64,000 bases of DNA from Shewanella marina JCM 15074 (GCF_000614975.1 NZ_BALM01000003.1:124001-188000), one strand, 5' to 3'; positions 10,191-18,741 are shown, counted from the stretch's first letter. Notes: generated by a model not told the origin, from the sequence alone. Made by a program: numbers and translations.

Positions 10191-11702
10191 ATGAACCAAG
10201 ATAAAAGCCTCAGTGATATTGCCGTTATCGGCCTTGGCGTCATGGGCAAAAACCTAGCATTAAATATTGCCGATAATCATTTCAATGTGAGTGTGTTTGA
10301 TATTGATTCTGACAAGGTGCAGGCCGCTGTCGATGCTGGGCAGACATTTGGGCATCAACGTATTCGTGCTGTTGATTCAATGACAAATTTACTTGCCAGT
10401 TTAACAACTCCTAGACGTATTCTCCTTTCTGTACCTGCAGGCAAGATTGTTGATGTTATTTGTCAGCAGTTAATTGATGCAGGAATTGAGCCTGACGATA
10501 TTGTGATTGATAGTGGTAATAGTTTATGGACAGATACGATTGCGCGAACCAAGCAATACCAGTCACAGTTACAGTTTTTTGCGGTGGCGGTTTCCGGTGG
10601 AGAAGAGGGCGCGCGAGTTGGGCCTTCATTAATGCCAAGCGGTAGCATGCAAGCATGGCAACATATCGCCCCTATTTTTACTCGCATTGCAGCTCAAGTT
10701 GACCCTATTACATTTAAGCCAATAGTCCGCCAAGCAGGTGAAGTAACAACGGCTGATAGCGAACCATGTTGTAGTTATATTGGCCCAGCGGGATCGGGTC
10801 ATTATGTCAAAATGGTGCATAACGGCATTGAATATGCGGATATGCAGCTGATCTGCGAAGCTTATGATCTGTTATCAAAGGCCGCTAATTTAACAGCTCT
10901 GCAAATTGCTGATATTTTTGATGGCTGGGCGCAAGGTCGATTAAGTAGTTATTTAATGGAGATTTCGGCTGATATTTTACGCCAGCAAGATCCATTAACA
11001 GGTAAGCCTTTGGTTGAGATCATTGCCGATCAAGCAGGGCAAAAGGGCACAGGTTTATGGACGGCAGTAAGCAGTTTACAGTTGGGGGTACCAGCTCCTA
11101 CCATTGCTGAAGCCGTTTATGCTCGAGCGATGAGTGCACAAAAATCATTACGTGTTCAATTAAGTCAACAATATAACCCTGTTGATGTGGTTGCATTATC
11201 AGAAATTGAATTGGCACAACTTATTGGTGCATTAGAACAAGCACTATATGCTGCCAAGGTGTGCTGTTATGCACAAGGTTTCGAGTTATTAGCAAAACAA
11301 GCAAGTGAACAAGATTGGCAGCTAAATTATGCAGAAATAGCCAAGTTATGGCGTGCGGGTTGTATTATTCGAGCCAGTTTTTTACAAGATATTGTGCAGG
11401 CTTATGCAAGCCAAGAGAACCAACATTTATTGCAAGCTGAGTTTTTTGTGAGCAGTTTGAACAATGCCCAAAGTGCATGGCGACAAGTGGTGATTACCGC
11501 GGTAACTAATGGTGTGCCTATTCCATCCATTAGTGCGTCGTTGGCATATTTTGATAGTTACCGAAGTGCAGTGCTACCGGCTAATTTGTTACAAGCACAG
11601 CGAGATTATTTTGGTGCTCATACCTTTAAACGTATTGATCAACCAGAGCAAAGCTATCATTTTAATTGGAGTGAGCCAGAGCAAGGGCTTGAGCCAAGGT
11701 AA
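10191..11702 (+). CDS. gnd: 6-phosphogluconate dehydrogenase, decarboxylating
   Basis: Pentose phosphate pathway enzyme (503 residues) converting 6-phosphogluconate to ribulose 5-phosphate, CO2 and NADPH. The N-terminal Rossmann motif is GLGVMGKNLALNIA. The substrate and catalytic region appears as DSGNSLWTD, VSGGEEGARVGPSLMPSG and KMVHNGIEYADMQL, carrying the catalytic Lys and His-Asn. The segment before SGGEEGAR reads FFAVAV where most homologues have a Gly-rich FIGTGV-type sequence, a mild divergence. The Shine-Dalgarno is weak. It is monocistronic, ending at a terminator shared with menA. No zwf or pgl neighbour is present. Confidence 0.95.
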   Translation: MNQDKSLSDIAVIGLGVMGKNLALNIADNHFNVSVFDIDSDKVQAAVDAGQTFGHQRIRAVDSMTNLLASLTTPRRILLSVPAGKIVDVICQQLIDAGIEPDDIVIDSGNSLWTDTIARTKQYQSQLQFFAVAVSGGEEGARVGPSLMPSGSMQAWQHIAPIFTRIAAQVDPITFKPIVRQAGEVTTADSEPCCSYIGPAGSGHYVKMVHNGIEYADMQLICEAYDLLSKAANLTALQIADIFDGWAQGRLSSYLMEISADILRQQDPLTGKPLVEIIADQAGQKGTGLWTAVSSLQLGVPAPTIAEAVYARAMSAQKSLRVQLSQQYNPVDVVALSEIELAQLIGALEQALYAAKVCCYAQGFELLAKQASEQDWQLNYAEIAKLWRAGCIIRASFLQDIVQAYASQENQHLLQAEFFVSSLNNAQSAWRQVVITAVTNGVPIPSISASLAYFDSYRSAVLPANLLQAQRDYFGAHTFKRIDQPEQSYHFNWSEPEQGLEPR

Positions 11703-11719
11703 ATAGTTTAGCAGTAACA

Positions 11720-11749
11720 AAAAAGGCTTCATTATCGAAGCCTTTTTTA
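11720..11749. terminator. bidirectional terminator between gnd and menA
   Basis: Perfect 11-bp stem (AAAAAGGCTTC / GAAGCCTTTTT) with a 6-base loop and T tracts on both strands. It serves gnd on the plus strand and the convergent menA. Confidence 0.92.
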
Positions 11750-11765
11750 TTACATGTGTTACTGC

Positions 11766-12647
11766 TTATAGAAAGACGGAATATAACCAACCTACACTAA
11801 ACAATAGACTGAAAATCATGGTCAGTTTAGCTGTTTGACCTAAAATAGGGTTAAGCGCTTGGCCTGATTGCTCGCTAAATAAAACGGCAAGTTTACGAGC
11901 AATTAATAATGATAAGCCGGCTAATAATACTGGCGCACCCGGTAACACACCCATTAAAAATCCGCCGATTAATAATACGTAGGGTAAATATACAAATGCT
12001 TGGTAAAGCATTTTAGCTTGTGGTTCACCAATACGAACTGCCAAGGTTTTTTTGCCTGCTTTAGTATCGGTAGCAATATCACGTGTATTATTTACTAGCA
12101 TAATCGCTGCGTTAAAAAAACCAATCGCACTGCCTAATAACCAAGCATCTATGTCCGTGGTAGCAGCTTGTAAATAATAACTACCGACTACGGCAACTAA
12201 GCCAAAAAAGACAAATGCAGCGATTTCGCCTAAGCCGTGAGAAGCCATAGGGTAAGGGCCGCCACTATAACCTAATGCACCAAGTACCGTCGCTACTGCA
12301 AGAATCGCGATAGGCCAGCCACCGTGACTTATTAAGTAAAAGCCGACTAATACCGCTAATACCAAGGATAAAATCATACCGTTACGTACTTTTTCAGGGG
12401 CGATCATACCGCTTTGAGTGACTCGAGTTGGCCCTAAACGTTCCTCGGTATCAATTCCATTTTTAAAGTCAAAATAGTCATTGGCAAGGTTAACGGCTAT
12501 TTGCAATAACACCGCACATAACATAGATGTTATTGCAATTAACCAGCTAAATTTTTCGTTAGCGATGGCTAACATATTACCCACTAAAAGAGGACCAATT
12601 GCCGCAGGCAGAGTGCGTGGTCTAATTGCTAAAATCCAAGGATTCAT
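11766..12647 (-). CDS. menA: 1,4-dihydroxy-2-naphthoate octaprenyltransferase
   Basis: Integral membrane UbiA-family prenyltransferase (293 residues) that attaches the polyprenyl chain to 1,4-dihydroxy-2-naphthoate, making demethylmenaquinone. The start MNPWILAIRPRTLPAA and the Asp-rich first motif NLANDYFDFKNG near residue 55 are characteristic. The second Asp motif region is NNTRDIATDTKAGKKTLAVR. About eight hydrophobic helices are visible. The gene is alone and convergent with gnd. Menaquinone supports anaerobic electron transport, consistent with an organism encoding S-/N-oxide respiration. Confidence 0.95.
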   Translation of the reverse strand: MNPWILAIRPRTLPAAIGPLLVGNMLAIANEKFSWLIAITSMLCAVLLQIAVNLANDYFDFKNGIDTEERLGPTRVTQSGMIAPEKVRNGMILSLVLAVLVGFYLISHGGWPIAILAVATVLGALGYSGGPYPMASHGLGEIAAFVFFGLVAVVGSYYLQAATTDIDAWLLGSAIGFFNAAIMLVNNTRDIATDTKAGKKTLAVRIGEPQAKMLYQAFVYLPYVLLIGGFLMGVLPGAPVLLAGLSLLIARKLAVLFSEQSGQALNPILGQTAKLTMIFSLLFSVGWLYSVFL

Positions 12648-12997
12648 GGTACCTAATTCATTTTAAGAGGTATGTGAATTAATCAGTATTGAACAGACTA
12701 AATCAACACCCAGAGTTGATGTTGTTAAATTTAAAATATTGTTTGACTATAAATAATAAGCCCAATCTTACAGTTATACCACATTTCAGCTGCCCCATAA
12801 AGCGAAGTGCGCCACTATACACTATTGCTAAATGTTTGAAGTTATTCACAACTTACTTTTTTTGAAACACTTTTTTGTTACTTGTATCAAAGAATTGCAG
12901 CGGATAACCATTGATAATCCACCCACTAATCCAATTGGTGCTATTTAAGTGTCTAAGCCGTGAATAAGTTACGGATAACTAATTAAGGTATATAGGA
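12648..12997. other. menA / short-chain dehydrogenase intergenic region
   Basis: About 350 AT-rich bases between divergent genes. It should contain both promoters. I find no open frame with family resemblance and no convincing hairpin. Confidence 0.6.
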
Positions 12998-13879
12998 ATG
13001 CGGTTTGAACAGAAAGTAGCAATTATCACTGGAGCAGCATCTGGTCTTGGTCGATTGTATGCATTAGCATTGGCTGAAAGAGGGGCGCATCTCGTCTTAA
13101 TTGATTGTGCTGATTTGAGTCAAACTGAATTACAAATTAGCCGGCTTAACGCGAGCTCAACTTGCTATCAATGTGATATTACCGATTTTGACAAAATGGA
13201 TCAGATTGTTGCTGACGTAATATCAGAGTTAGATCACATTGATATACTTGTACACTGTGCCAGTGAGAATCATAATGTGGCTTTTGAGCGACTCACCTTA
13301 GCTAATTGGAAACGTCAATTTGCCATAGATGTGGATGCTTGCTTTTACTTAACGCAAGCGGTTTGGCCGTATATGAAGCAACAAAAATATGGCCGTATTA
13401 TTATGAGTGTTGGCGCCAGTGCACTGTATGGTGACGATAATCAAAGCTGTTTTAGTAGCAGTAAGATGGCATTGGTTGGCCTAGTGAATAGCTTAAGCCG
13501 TGAAGGAAAACCGCTGAACATTTGTGTTAATAGCATTAGTCCCATGGTAAATACCAATTCGGTTAGACGTCATCTTGCTGATGTAGTGCAACCACTATTT
13601 GGTCATAGCGCGGTAATTTCAACCATGCTATTTCTGGCAAGTCAGTACGCACCGCAGGGGCAACATCTATTGACGGCAGCAGGAAGTATTAGTCACGGTC
13701 AATTTGCTGAATTTCACCCCTATTATTTTAAAGCTGATACCTGTACCCCTGAAAAGCTTAAAAGTTGCTGGCACAAGCTCTATCATATTTTTCCGATGAA
13801 TTTTCATGAGAGTGGTGAAAGTCAAATTTTGGCCTGGGCGCAACGAAGTGCACCAGAACATGGCATAAAATTAAAATAG
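12998..13879 (+). CDS. short-chain dehydrogenase/reductase-like protein lacking the catalytic tyrosine
   Basis: A 293-residue SDR-fold protein. The N-terminal cofactor motif TGAASGLG is intact, and the middle region (ILVHCASENHN, then GRIIMSVGASALYG) follows the fold seen in the dehydrogenase domain of multifunctional beta-oxidation proteins. However, the YxxxK active site reads FSSSK: the tyrosine is replaced by phenylalanine while the lysine remains. The C-terminal 60 residues (HPYYFKADTCTPEKLKSCW onwards) extend beyond a minimal SDR. AAGGTATATAGGA precedes the ATG. Without the tyrosine ordinary oxidoreductase chemistry is unlikely; a binding or altered catalytic role is possible. Function unknown. 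Confidence 0.75.
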   Translation: MRFEQKVAIITGAASGLGRLYALALAERGAHLVLIDCADLSQTELQISRLNASSTCYQCDITDFDKMDQIVADVISELDHIDILVHCASENHNVAFERLTLANWKRQFAIDVDACFYLTQAVWPYMKQQKYGRIIMSVGASALYGDDNQSCFSSSKMALVGLVNSLSREGKPLNICVNSISPMVNTNSVRRHLADVVQPLFGHSAVISTMLFLASQYAPQGQHLLTAAGSISHGQFAEFHPYYFKADTCTPEKLKSCWHKLYHIFPMNFHESGESQILAWAQRSAPEHGIKLK

Positions 13880-13996
13880 TTGCATGATAAATACGCAATT
13901 AATCAGGCGATATATTTGGTTAATATTCTTTACTAGTGTTTCGCTATTATCTTGAGTTAATCTTGGGCCACGATTATTTAATATTAGTGGTAACTG

Positions 13997-14869
13997 ATGA
14001 GTCAGGTTTTGAATGATTTAGTGGATTTATTATCCTTAGAACAGATCGAAAAAGGGTTATTTAGAGGTCAAAGTCAAGATTTAGGTTTTGGTCATGTATT
14101 TGGTGGTCAGGTGATGGGGCAGGCGTTAAGCGCGGCGAGTCAAACGGTTGCTGAAGATCGCAAAGTTCATTCATTCCATTCTTATTTTTTACGTGCAGGT
14201 GATGAAAAACTGCCAATTGTGTATGACGTTGAGATTATGCGAGATGGTGGCAGTTTTAGTGCTCGTCGAGTCAAGGCAATTCAAAAAGGTCAGCCAATTT
14301 TTTATATGACCTGTTCATTTCAGCAGCATGAAGATGGTTTTAGTCATCAAAACCAGATGCCTGATGTACCAGGGCCAGAAGGCTTATTGAATCAACAGCA
14401 ATTAGCATTGACATTAAAAGATAAAGTACCAGCAAGATTGTTAGAAAAGTTTATTGCTGATTACCCAATTGAGATGCGTATTGTTGATCCTATTAATCCA
14501 ATTGCACCTAAAGCAACGGCACCAAAGCGTTATATCTGGATAAAAGCCAATGGTAAATTGCCAGATCTACAAGCCATTCATACCTATGTGTTAGCTTATG
14601 CCGCTGACTTTAATTTTTTAGTAACGGCAACGCAGCCGCACGGCGTATCATTTATGACACCGGGTATGCGTTTTGCTACCATAGATCATTCAATGTGGTT
14701 CCATCGTCCATGCGATCTAAATGATTGGATCTTATATAGCGTAGACAGCCCAAATGCGAGTAATGGTCGTGGTTATGTGCGAGGGGAGTTCTATAATCTT
14801 CAAGGTGAATTATTGGCATCCGCTACCCAAGAAGGTTTAATTCGTTTCAGTCAAGGAGAAGCTAAGTAA
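13997..14869 (+). CDS. tesB: acyl-CoA thioesterase II
   Basis: Double hot-dog thioesterase (290 residues) hydrolysing acyl-CoAs to free fatty acid and CoA. Hallmarks are GHVFGGQVMGQALSAA and HSFHSYFLRAGD in the first hot dog. The second half has the catalytic region AYAADFNFL (Asp), ATIDHSMWFHRP (Thr) and the C-terminal Gln in QEGLIR. The Shine-Dalgarno is weak. Its stop codon overlaps the start of the next lipoprotein gene by one base (TAATG). A tesB gene next to a YbaY-type lipoprotein gene is also seen in Escherichia coli, supporting both calls. Confidence 0.95.
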   Translation: MSQVLNDLVDLLSLEQIEKGLFRGQSQDLGFGHVFGGQVMGQALSAASQTVAEDRKVHSFHSYFLRAGDEKLPIVYDVEIMRDGGSFSARRVKAIQKGQPIFYMTCSFQQHEDGFSHQNQMPDVPGPEGLLNQQQLALTLKDKVPARLLEKFIADYPIEMRIVDPINPIAPKATAPKRYIWIKANGKLPDLQAIHTYVLAYAADFNFLVTATQPHGVSFMTPGMRFATIDHSMWFHRPCDLNDWILYSVDSPNASNGRGYVRGEFYNLQGELLASATQEGLIRFSQGEAK

Positions 14870-15279
14870 TGCGTATGTTTATACGATCATTAATGGTCAT
14901 TGTCAGCCTGTCATTTTTATCTGCCTGTGTGACGGTACAGCCGCCAAAACCAGTGGTGATTAATGGTGCAGCTGGTTATTTAGAAAGAATTGCATTGCCG
15001 CAGGGGAGTCAAATTACCATTGCGGTGATCGATTTAGATACTCCTGGTGCCATCATTGCGCAAAAGACCTTCAATATTGCTAGAGCACCTGTGCCATTTA
15101 AGTTTTTATTACCGGCCGATACCATTAGTGACAAGATTCATTATGGCGTAGTGGCAATGATTGAATATCAAGGCCGAGTGATTTTCCAAACTTATGATCG
15201 TTATCCTGTGGTTAACAATGGTAAATATACCACTGAAGTGATTATGAAAGCGGTGCCTTATAAGCAGCTACAGCGATAA
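14869..15279 (+). CDS. YbaY/YscW-family lipoprotein
   Basis: Small lipoprotein of 136 residues. A signal peptide ends in the lipobox LSAC, so Cys20 should be lipidated. The mature part, predicted mainly beta strands, fits the YscW/YbaY family (segments ERIALPQGSQITIAVIDL and PVPFKFLLPAD). AAGGAGAA precedes the ATG, which overlaps the tesB stop codon; a second ATG two codons later is less well placed. The function is not known; chaperone-like pilotin roles are described for distant relatives only. A second member lies at 20633-21037. Confidence 0.82.
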   Translation: MRMFIRSLMVIVSLSFLSACVTVQPPKPVVINGAAGYLERIALPQGSQITIAVIDLDTPGAIIAQKTFNIARAPVPFKFLLPADTISDKIHYGVVAMIEYQGRVIFQTYDRYPVVNNGKYTTEVIMKAVPYKQLQR

Positions 15280-15301
15280 TCCAAAATATGATTGAAGATC
15301 A

Positions 15302-15328
15302 AAAAAGGAGCATCGTGCTCCTTTTTGT
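15302..15328 (+). terminator. terminator after tesB-lipoprotein pair
   Basis: Stem AAAAAGGAGCA / TGCTCCTTTTT with a 3-base loop, ending in a T run, 22 bases after the lipoprotein stop. Confidence 0.9.
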
Positions 15329-15520
15329 TATTTAATTTGAAAAAGCCTGTGTATCTCTACTTGAGTAAGGATGAGGCATAAATTAGCTTTCGCTTTTAAT
15401 TTTTAAATGAGAATTAAATGCGTGAGTTATGCTAAATGGTTTTTCATTATCTATTAAGATAGTATTTTGTGAAAAAAGGCTCATAATCTCGTGATACAAC
15501 ACTGACAGAAGAAATTACCT

Positions 15521-15895
15521 ATGACTGATTTTCAATATTACTTTCATCAACTTCCTTGTTTAGACTGCAAAAAAACGATGGTAAGTACCGATCTTGGCTG
15601 GTTAACTGCAGCGATGAAAGAAGATGTGATCGCGCAAGTGGCTGCGATTATCGAACAAGGTGACGTAGAGGCTGATATTTCGGTGAATGTGACTTGTACT
15701 AAAGATGAAGTACGCGATTACTTATTGCTGAATTACTATGGTTACTCTGAAGCAGATCTAGCAAATAAAGTTAAAGCCGAAGATGAACAAGAAGTTGCGG
15801 ATGAAATGGCAGAGCTATTTGCAGACGGTAGCAATGAAACAATTTATGAACATGAAATTACACTAGTAAAATGTAGCAATTGCAATATTGATTAA
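15521..15895 (+). CDS. conserved hypothetical protein with two CxxC pairs
   Basis: Acidic 124-residue protein I do not recognise. A CLDC pair lies near residue 13 and a CSNC pair at the very C-terminus (residues 119-122). The two pairs could meet in the fold to bind zinc. A further Cys lies in NVTCTKDEV, followed by an acidic helix (KAEDEQEVADEMAELF). No signal peptide or membrane segment is visible. The frame begins with ATG at 15521 and is closed by a strong bidirectional terminator. It is a stand-alone unit. A cytoplasmic zinc-ribbon protein is an inference only. Confidence 0.7.
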   Translation: MTDFQYYFHQLPCLDCKKTMVSTDLGWLTAAMKEDVIAQVAAIIEQGDVEADISVNVTCTKDEVRDYLLLNYYGYSEADLANKVKAEDEQEVADEMAELFADGSNETIYEHEITLVKCSNCNID

Positions 15896-15928
15896 GTATT
15901 AAATTAAGTCATCATGTTTTACTGAGTT

Positions 15929-15964
15929 AAGGCGTTAGCAGAGTAAAGTTTGCTAACGCCTTTT
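15929..15964. terminator. bidirectional terminator
   Basis: 12-bp perfect stem (AAGGCGTTAGCA / TGCTAACGCCTT) with a 10-base loop and TTTT at the end. It is placed between the convergent genes ending at 15895 and 15989. Confidence 0.88.
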
Positions 15965-15988
15965 GTATTATTAGTACAACAGCATCTA

Positions 15989-17389
15989 CTACATCTTCAT
16001 ATCCATGCCAGTGTTTTGTTTTTTACCGGTGAAGTAAAACCAAATTGAAAGCGGGATAAAGATAAAGTTTAAAATGGTGGTGCTATTTAAGCCAAAACCA
16101 GAAGTGTTTAATTGTCTTACTGCAGCTTTAGAAGCGCTCCAATCAATATTGCTAAAGATGAGGTCAACCATGATGCCAGTAAATAAAATGGCGATAAACA
16201 GCAGTAATACTATCCATTTAGTGGCTTTGGCGCCGTAGTAGTTTTTATAAACTTTGAGCATTGGAATGGTGAGTACGTCAGCGAGAATAAAACCAATTAC
16301 GCCACCAAATGAGATACCGCCATGCCAAAGTGCTGCTGCTAAAATCAAATTACCGACAGAGCAAACATAGGCAATCATTGCCACAAAAATACCGATTACT
16401 ACATCAAGAGCTGAGTGCAACCACATTGGTAGATTTGCATCGTTACTGATAAACAAAGTACGCCAAAAATCTAGTGGCACTAGTGCAATAATAATTGAAG
16501 AGACCACCACGCCTATAGCGATCTCTTTACCTATCATGGCGATATCCATTTGGAAGAAACTAGCCGCTTTATTAATGCTAGCTTTAAGGCCTTTTGACTC
16601 AGTGGCCATATCCATTTGCATATTAGCGCCGCAGCCCATTTCAGCACCACATTTCATCTCTGTGCTGCTCTTATTGTCTTTTGGCATATCACTGCCACAC
16701 ATCATCTCTGGCATGGCTTTAGCGTCATGCTTCATGTCTGCGCCGCACTTCATCTCTGGCATGGCTTTATCGTCATGCTTCATGTCTGCGCCACACATCA
16801 TCTCTGGCATGGCTTTATCGTCATGTTTCATGTCTGCGCCGCATTGCATTTCAGGCATAGTTTTAGCCGTCATATCCATGCTACCTGAAGACATATCCAT
16901 ACCGCAGCCCATATCTGGGTTTGTTGCTTTGGTTTGTATGTGTTGCTGCAATGATTCGAGTGCTGATTTGGGATAGAAGTGTTGGAACAGCAGGGCAACG
17001 GTAATAATTAAAATTAAGCCACCAACAATTTCGCCCCACATAAAGGTCCAGCCCAGTAAGGCGACTAATACAATGAACATTTCAACAATAAGGTTGGTAC
17101 TAGCAACCAAGAGTGCCATTGAGTTTGCCAAGGTCGCTTTCTTTTGCAGCAAGGTGTGGGTGAGTGACGCTGCTGCATAGGAACATGAAGACGACATCAT
17201 CCCCAGCAGGGTTGTGATGGAGACACTTTTGACGTTAGTTTTGCCTAAATAGGATTGCACTGTATTAACAGGAATGAGGTTGCGGATAAATGATGAAAGC
17301 ATGAGACCAAATGCTAAGGGCCAATAGATTTGCCAAACCATATTGGCAAATGTACTGATTACATTTGTAACCATGTCGAGAACAGTCAT
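15989..17389 (-). CDS. DUF318-type permease with a Met/Cys/His-rich repeat loop
   Basis: Integral membrane protein (466 residues) resembling the UPF0718/DUF318 predicted permeases. N-terminal membrane segments occupy residues 1-140 and include MMSSSCSYAAASLTHTLL, the conserved Ser/Cys region of the family. Residues about 160-262 form a hydrophilic loop made of tandem 16-residue units of the type MPEMxCGADMKHDxKA. More membrane segments follow, then a Met-rich tail (GMDMKM). The loop looks like a soft-metal (copper or silver) binding region, but the transported substrate is unknown. The repeat unit is visible in DNA as a 48-bp tandem repeat. The upstream region carries ArcA-like boxes. Confidence 0.8.
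   Translation of the reverse strand: MTVLDMVTNVISTFANMVWQIYWPLAFGLMLSSFIRNLIPVNTVQSYLGKTNVKSVSITTLLGMMSSSCSYAAASLTHTLLQKKATLANSMALLVASTNLIVEMFIVLVALLGWTFMWGEIVGGLILIITVALLFQHFYPKSALESLQQHIQTKATNPDMGCGMDMSSGSMDMTAKTMPEMQCGADMKHDDKAMPEMMCGADMKHDDKAMPEMKCGADMKHDAKAMPEMMCGSDMPKDNKSSTEMKCGAEMGCGANMQMDMATESKGLKASINKAASFFQMDIAMIGKEIAIGVVVSSIIIALVPLDFWRTLFISNDANLPMWLHSALDVVIGIFVAMIAYVCSVGNLILAAALWHGGISFGGVIGFILADVLTIPMLKVYKNYYGAKATKWIVLLLFIAILFTGIMVDLIFSNIDWSASKAAVRQLNTSGFGLNSTTILNFIFIPLSIWFYFTGKKQNTGMDMKM
16661..16861 (-). repeat. 48-bp tandem repeat inside the permease gene
   Basis: Four near-identical 48-bp units, each encoding one 16-residue MPEM-C-G-ADMKHD-KA unit, are followed by degenerate copies. 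The units differ by only a few bases, which suggests recent duplication and likely copy-number variation between strains. Confidence 0.85.
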
Positions 17390-17435
17390 AAGTTAAGCCT
17401 TAGTAACAAGTAAAGGTAAAAATATGTTTTACAAC

Positions 17436-17556
17436 AGTTAATTATAGGCTTGATACCACGCTAGCCGTTAATTAAGTTTCGTTAATTAATAACTGTAGTT
17501 GGTTTTGATTAAATTACCCAATGTGATGTCTATCGCAAAAATAAATTGTTAATTAA
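17436..17556. promoter_or_regulatory. cluster of ArcA-box-like GTTAATTA elements
   Basis: Four matches to the known ArcA-P consensus (A/T)GTTAATTA(A/T) or one base off it: AGTTAATTAT at 17436-17445, CGTTAATTAA at 17466-17475 and 17480-17489 (a 14-base direct repeat), and TGTTAATTAA at 17547-17556. They lie between the permease gene and the divergent ompW-like gene. Confidence 0.55.
17522..17537 (+). promoter_or_regulatory. CRP-like site upstream of the ompW-family gene
   Basis: TGTGATGTCTATCGCA matches TGTGA-N6-TCACA with one mismatch. It lies 35 bases upstream of the FNR-like box. Confidence 0.5.
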
Positions 17557-17571
17557 GAGTTAATCGCTTGA

Positions 17572-17585
17572 TTGATTTTGATCAA
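17572..17585 (+). promoter_or_regulatory. FNR/EtrA-type box upstream of the ompW-family gene
   Basis: TTGATTTTGATCAA is a perfect match to the FNR consensus TTGAT-N4-ATCAA. It lies 82 bases upstream of the ATG at 17667. ompW genes in enteric bacteria are under oxygen control, which fits. Confidence 0.65.
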
Positions 17586-17666
17586 TTTAAAAGCAATTTG
17601 AGTGTGGCAGGGTAGATCGAAATTTAACCAATATTGTAAATGTTAGCCATAAATAAGGGAAAAGTT

Positions 17667-18298
17667 ATGCGCAAATCAATGATTGCAGGTTTGATTGTTT
17701 CAGGTCTATTTTCAACACAAGTATTCGCTCATCAAGCTGGAGATGTGATTGTTCGTGCAGGTATTGCAGTCGTCGCCCCTAATGAGTCGTCAGATCCTGT
17801 TGCAACTTTTGGCGAATTTCAAGTTAACTCAAATACTCAGCTAGGTATCAACTTTGCTTATATGGTAACTGATAATATAGGGGTTGAATTATTAGCCGCG
17901 ACACCTTTTGAGCATGATGTTTCCTTAGCTGGGGTAGGCAAAATAGCTGAAACAAAACAATTACCTCCAACCTTGATGCGCAATATTATTTTGCTGATGG
18001 TCATAATAAATTGCGGCCATATATTGGTATTGGGGTTAACTTTACCAATTTCTTTGATAACCATTTTACTAATGATTTAGATGGTGCATTAACTGATCTT
18101 AGTCTTTCTAATTCTTGGGGTATCGCAGGGCAAATAGGCGCTGATTATATTGTTAATGATGATTGGCTTGTCAATGCTGCGGTTTGGTATGCTCAAATTG
18201 ACACTGACGTTAAGTTTAAACTCGCGGGACAAGCGACTACGATTGAAACAGATATTGATCCTTGGGTGTATATGCTGAGTGTGGGTTATAAATTTTAA
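17667..18298 (+). CDS. ompW: OmpW-family outer membrane protein (frameshift near 17978)
   Basis: Small eight-stranded outer-membrane barrel of about 210 residues once the frame is restored (E. coli OmpW has 212). A Sec signal peptide ends STQVFA, followed by HQAGDVIVRAG. The family landmarks MVTDNIGVELLAATPF, KQLPPTLM, RPYIGIGVNFTNF and the terminal aromatic strand ending GYKF are present. The first three and the last two are in different frames. Restoring one G after the ATG codon at 17976-17978 gives the expected LPPTLMAQYYFADGHNKLRP. A minus-one indel, probably a sequence error, explains it. The ATG at 17667 is preferred because the signal peptide begins there. Confidence 0.85.
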
Positions 18299-18316
18299 AT
18301 ATTAATCATAATTTAT

Positions 18317-18337
18317 AAGCTCCTACGGGAGCTTTTT
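18317..18337 (+). terminator. terminator after the ompW-family gene
   Basis: Stem AAGCTCC / GGAGCTT with a 4-base loop and five T, 18 bases after the stop codon. Confidence 0.85.
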
Positions 18338-18392
18338 GGTATTAAGCGCTATAGTAAAATTTTGATGATGTCTGTATTGGAGTTTATTGAGT

Positions 18393-18683
18393 ATGTATAA
18401 AATTAGACTTGTGGCGTTACTGGGGTTGCTTTTGTCTACCGCGGCCGTAGCTGATGATGATGTTGATCGTACTCAGTTTAATTGTGGTATGAGTGGTTGT
18501 GTTATTGAATGTGCGACCGATAACGGTATGCAGCAGATGGGACAGGCTGCGTCAGTCACTATGAAAACCTTACCCAGTGGTGTGACCATTTTTGAATTAA
18601 CGCAATCATTAGGTGAGCGTTCAACCATTATTGTTGGCCCTAAAGCTTATATGTGTCGCGTTACGGGTCAAAGCTCATCGTAA
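18393..18683 (+). CDS. small secreted hypothetical protein with cysteines
   Basis: A 96-residue protein I do not recognise. Residues 1-21 form a clear Sec signal peptide (LVALLGLLLSTAAVA before ADDDVDR). The mature part has the cysteine-rich stretch NCGMSGCVIECA and one further Cys near the C-terminus (AYMCRVTG), four in all, so two disulfides in the periplasm are plausible. ATG 18393 is preferred over an in-frame TTG two codons upstream because GGAG is better spaced from it. No operon partner is evident. Confidence 0.7.
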   Translation: MYKIRLVALLGLLLSTAAVADDDVDRTQFNCGMSGCVIECATDNGMQQMGQAASVTMKTLPSGVTIFELTQSLGERSTIIVGPKAYMCRVTGQSSS

Positions 18684-18741
18684 TTAGGAATGTGATGAGA
18701 ATATTTTTATAAGTACAAGCTCTTTGCTGCGCCGTCACTAT

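Noticed and set aside
15989-16912. CRISPR array, suggested by regular 48-bp repeats.
   Set aside because: The repeats are contiguous, without spacers, and encode a repetitive protein segment in frame.
16536-16976. A 146-residue open frame on the plus strand inside the permease gene with periodic Ser-His/Ile-Ser-Gly-Met repeats.
   Set aside because: It is the antisense shadow of the 48-bp repeats; the minus-strand frame has membrane segments on both sides and a real start.
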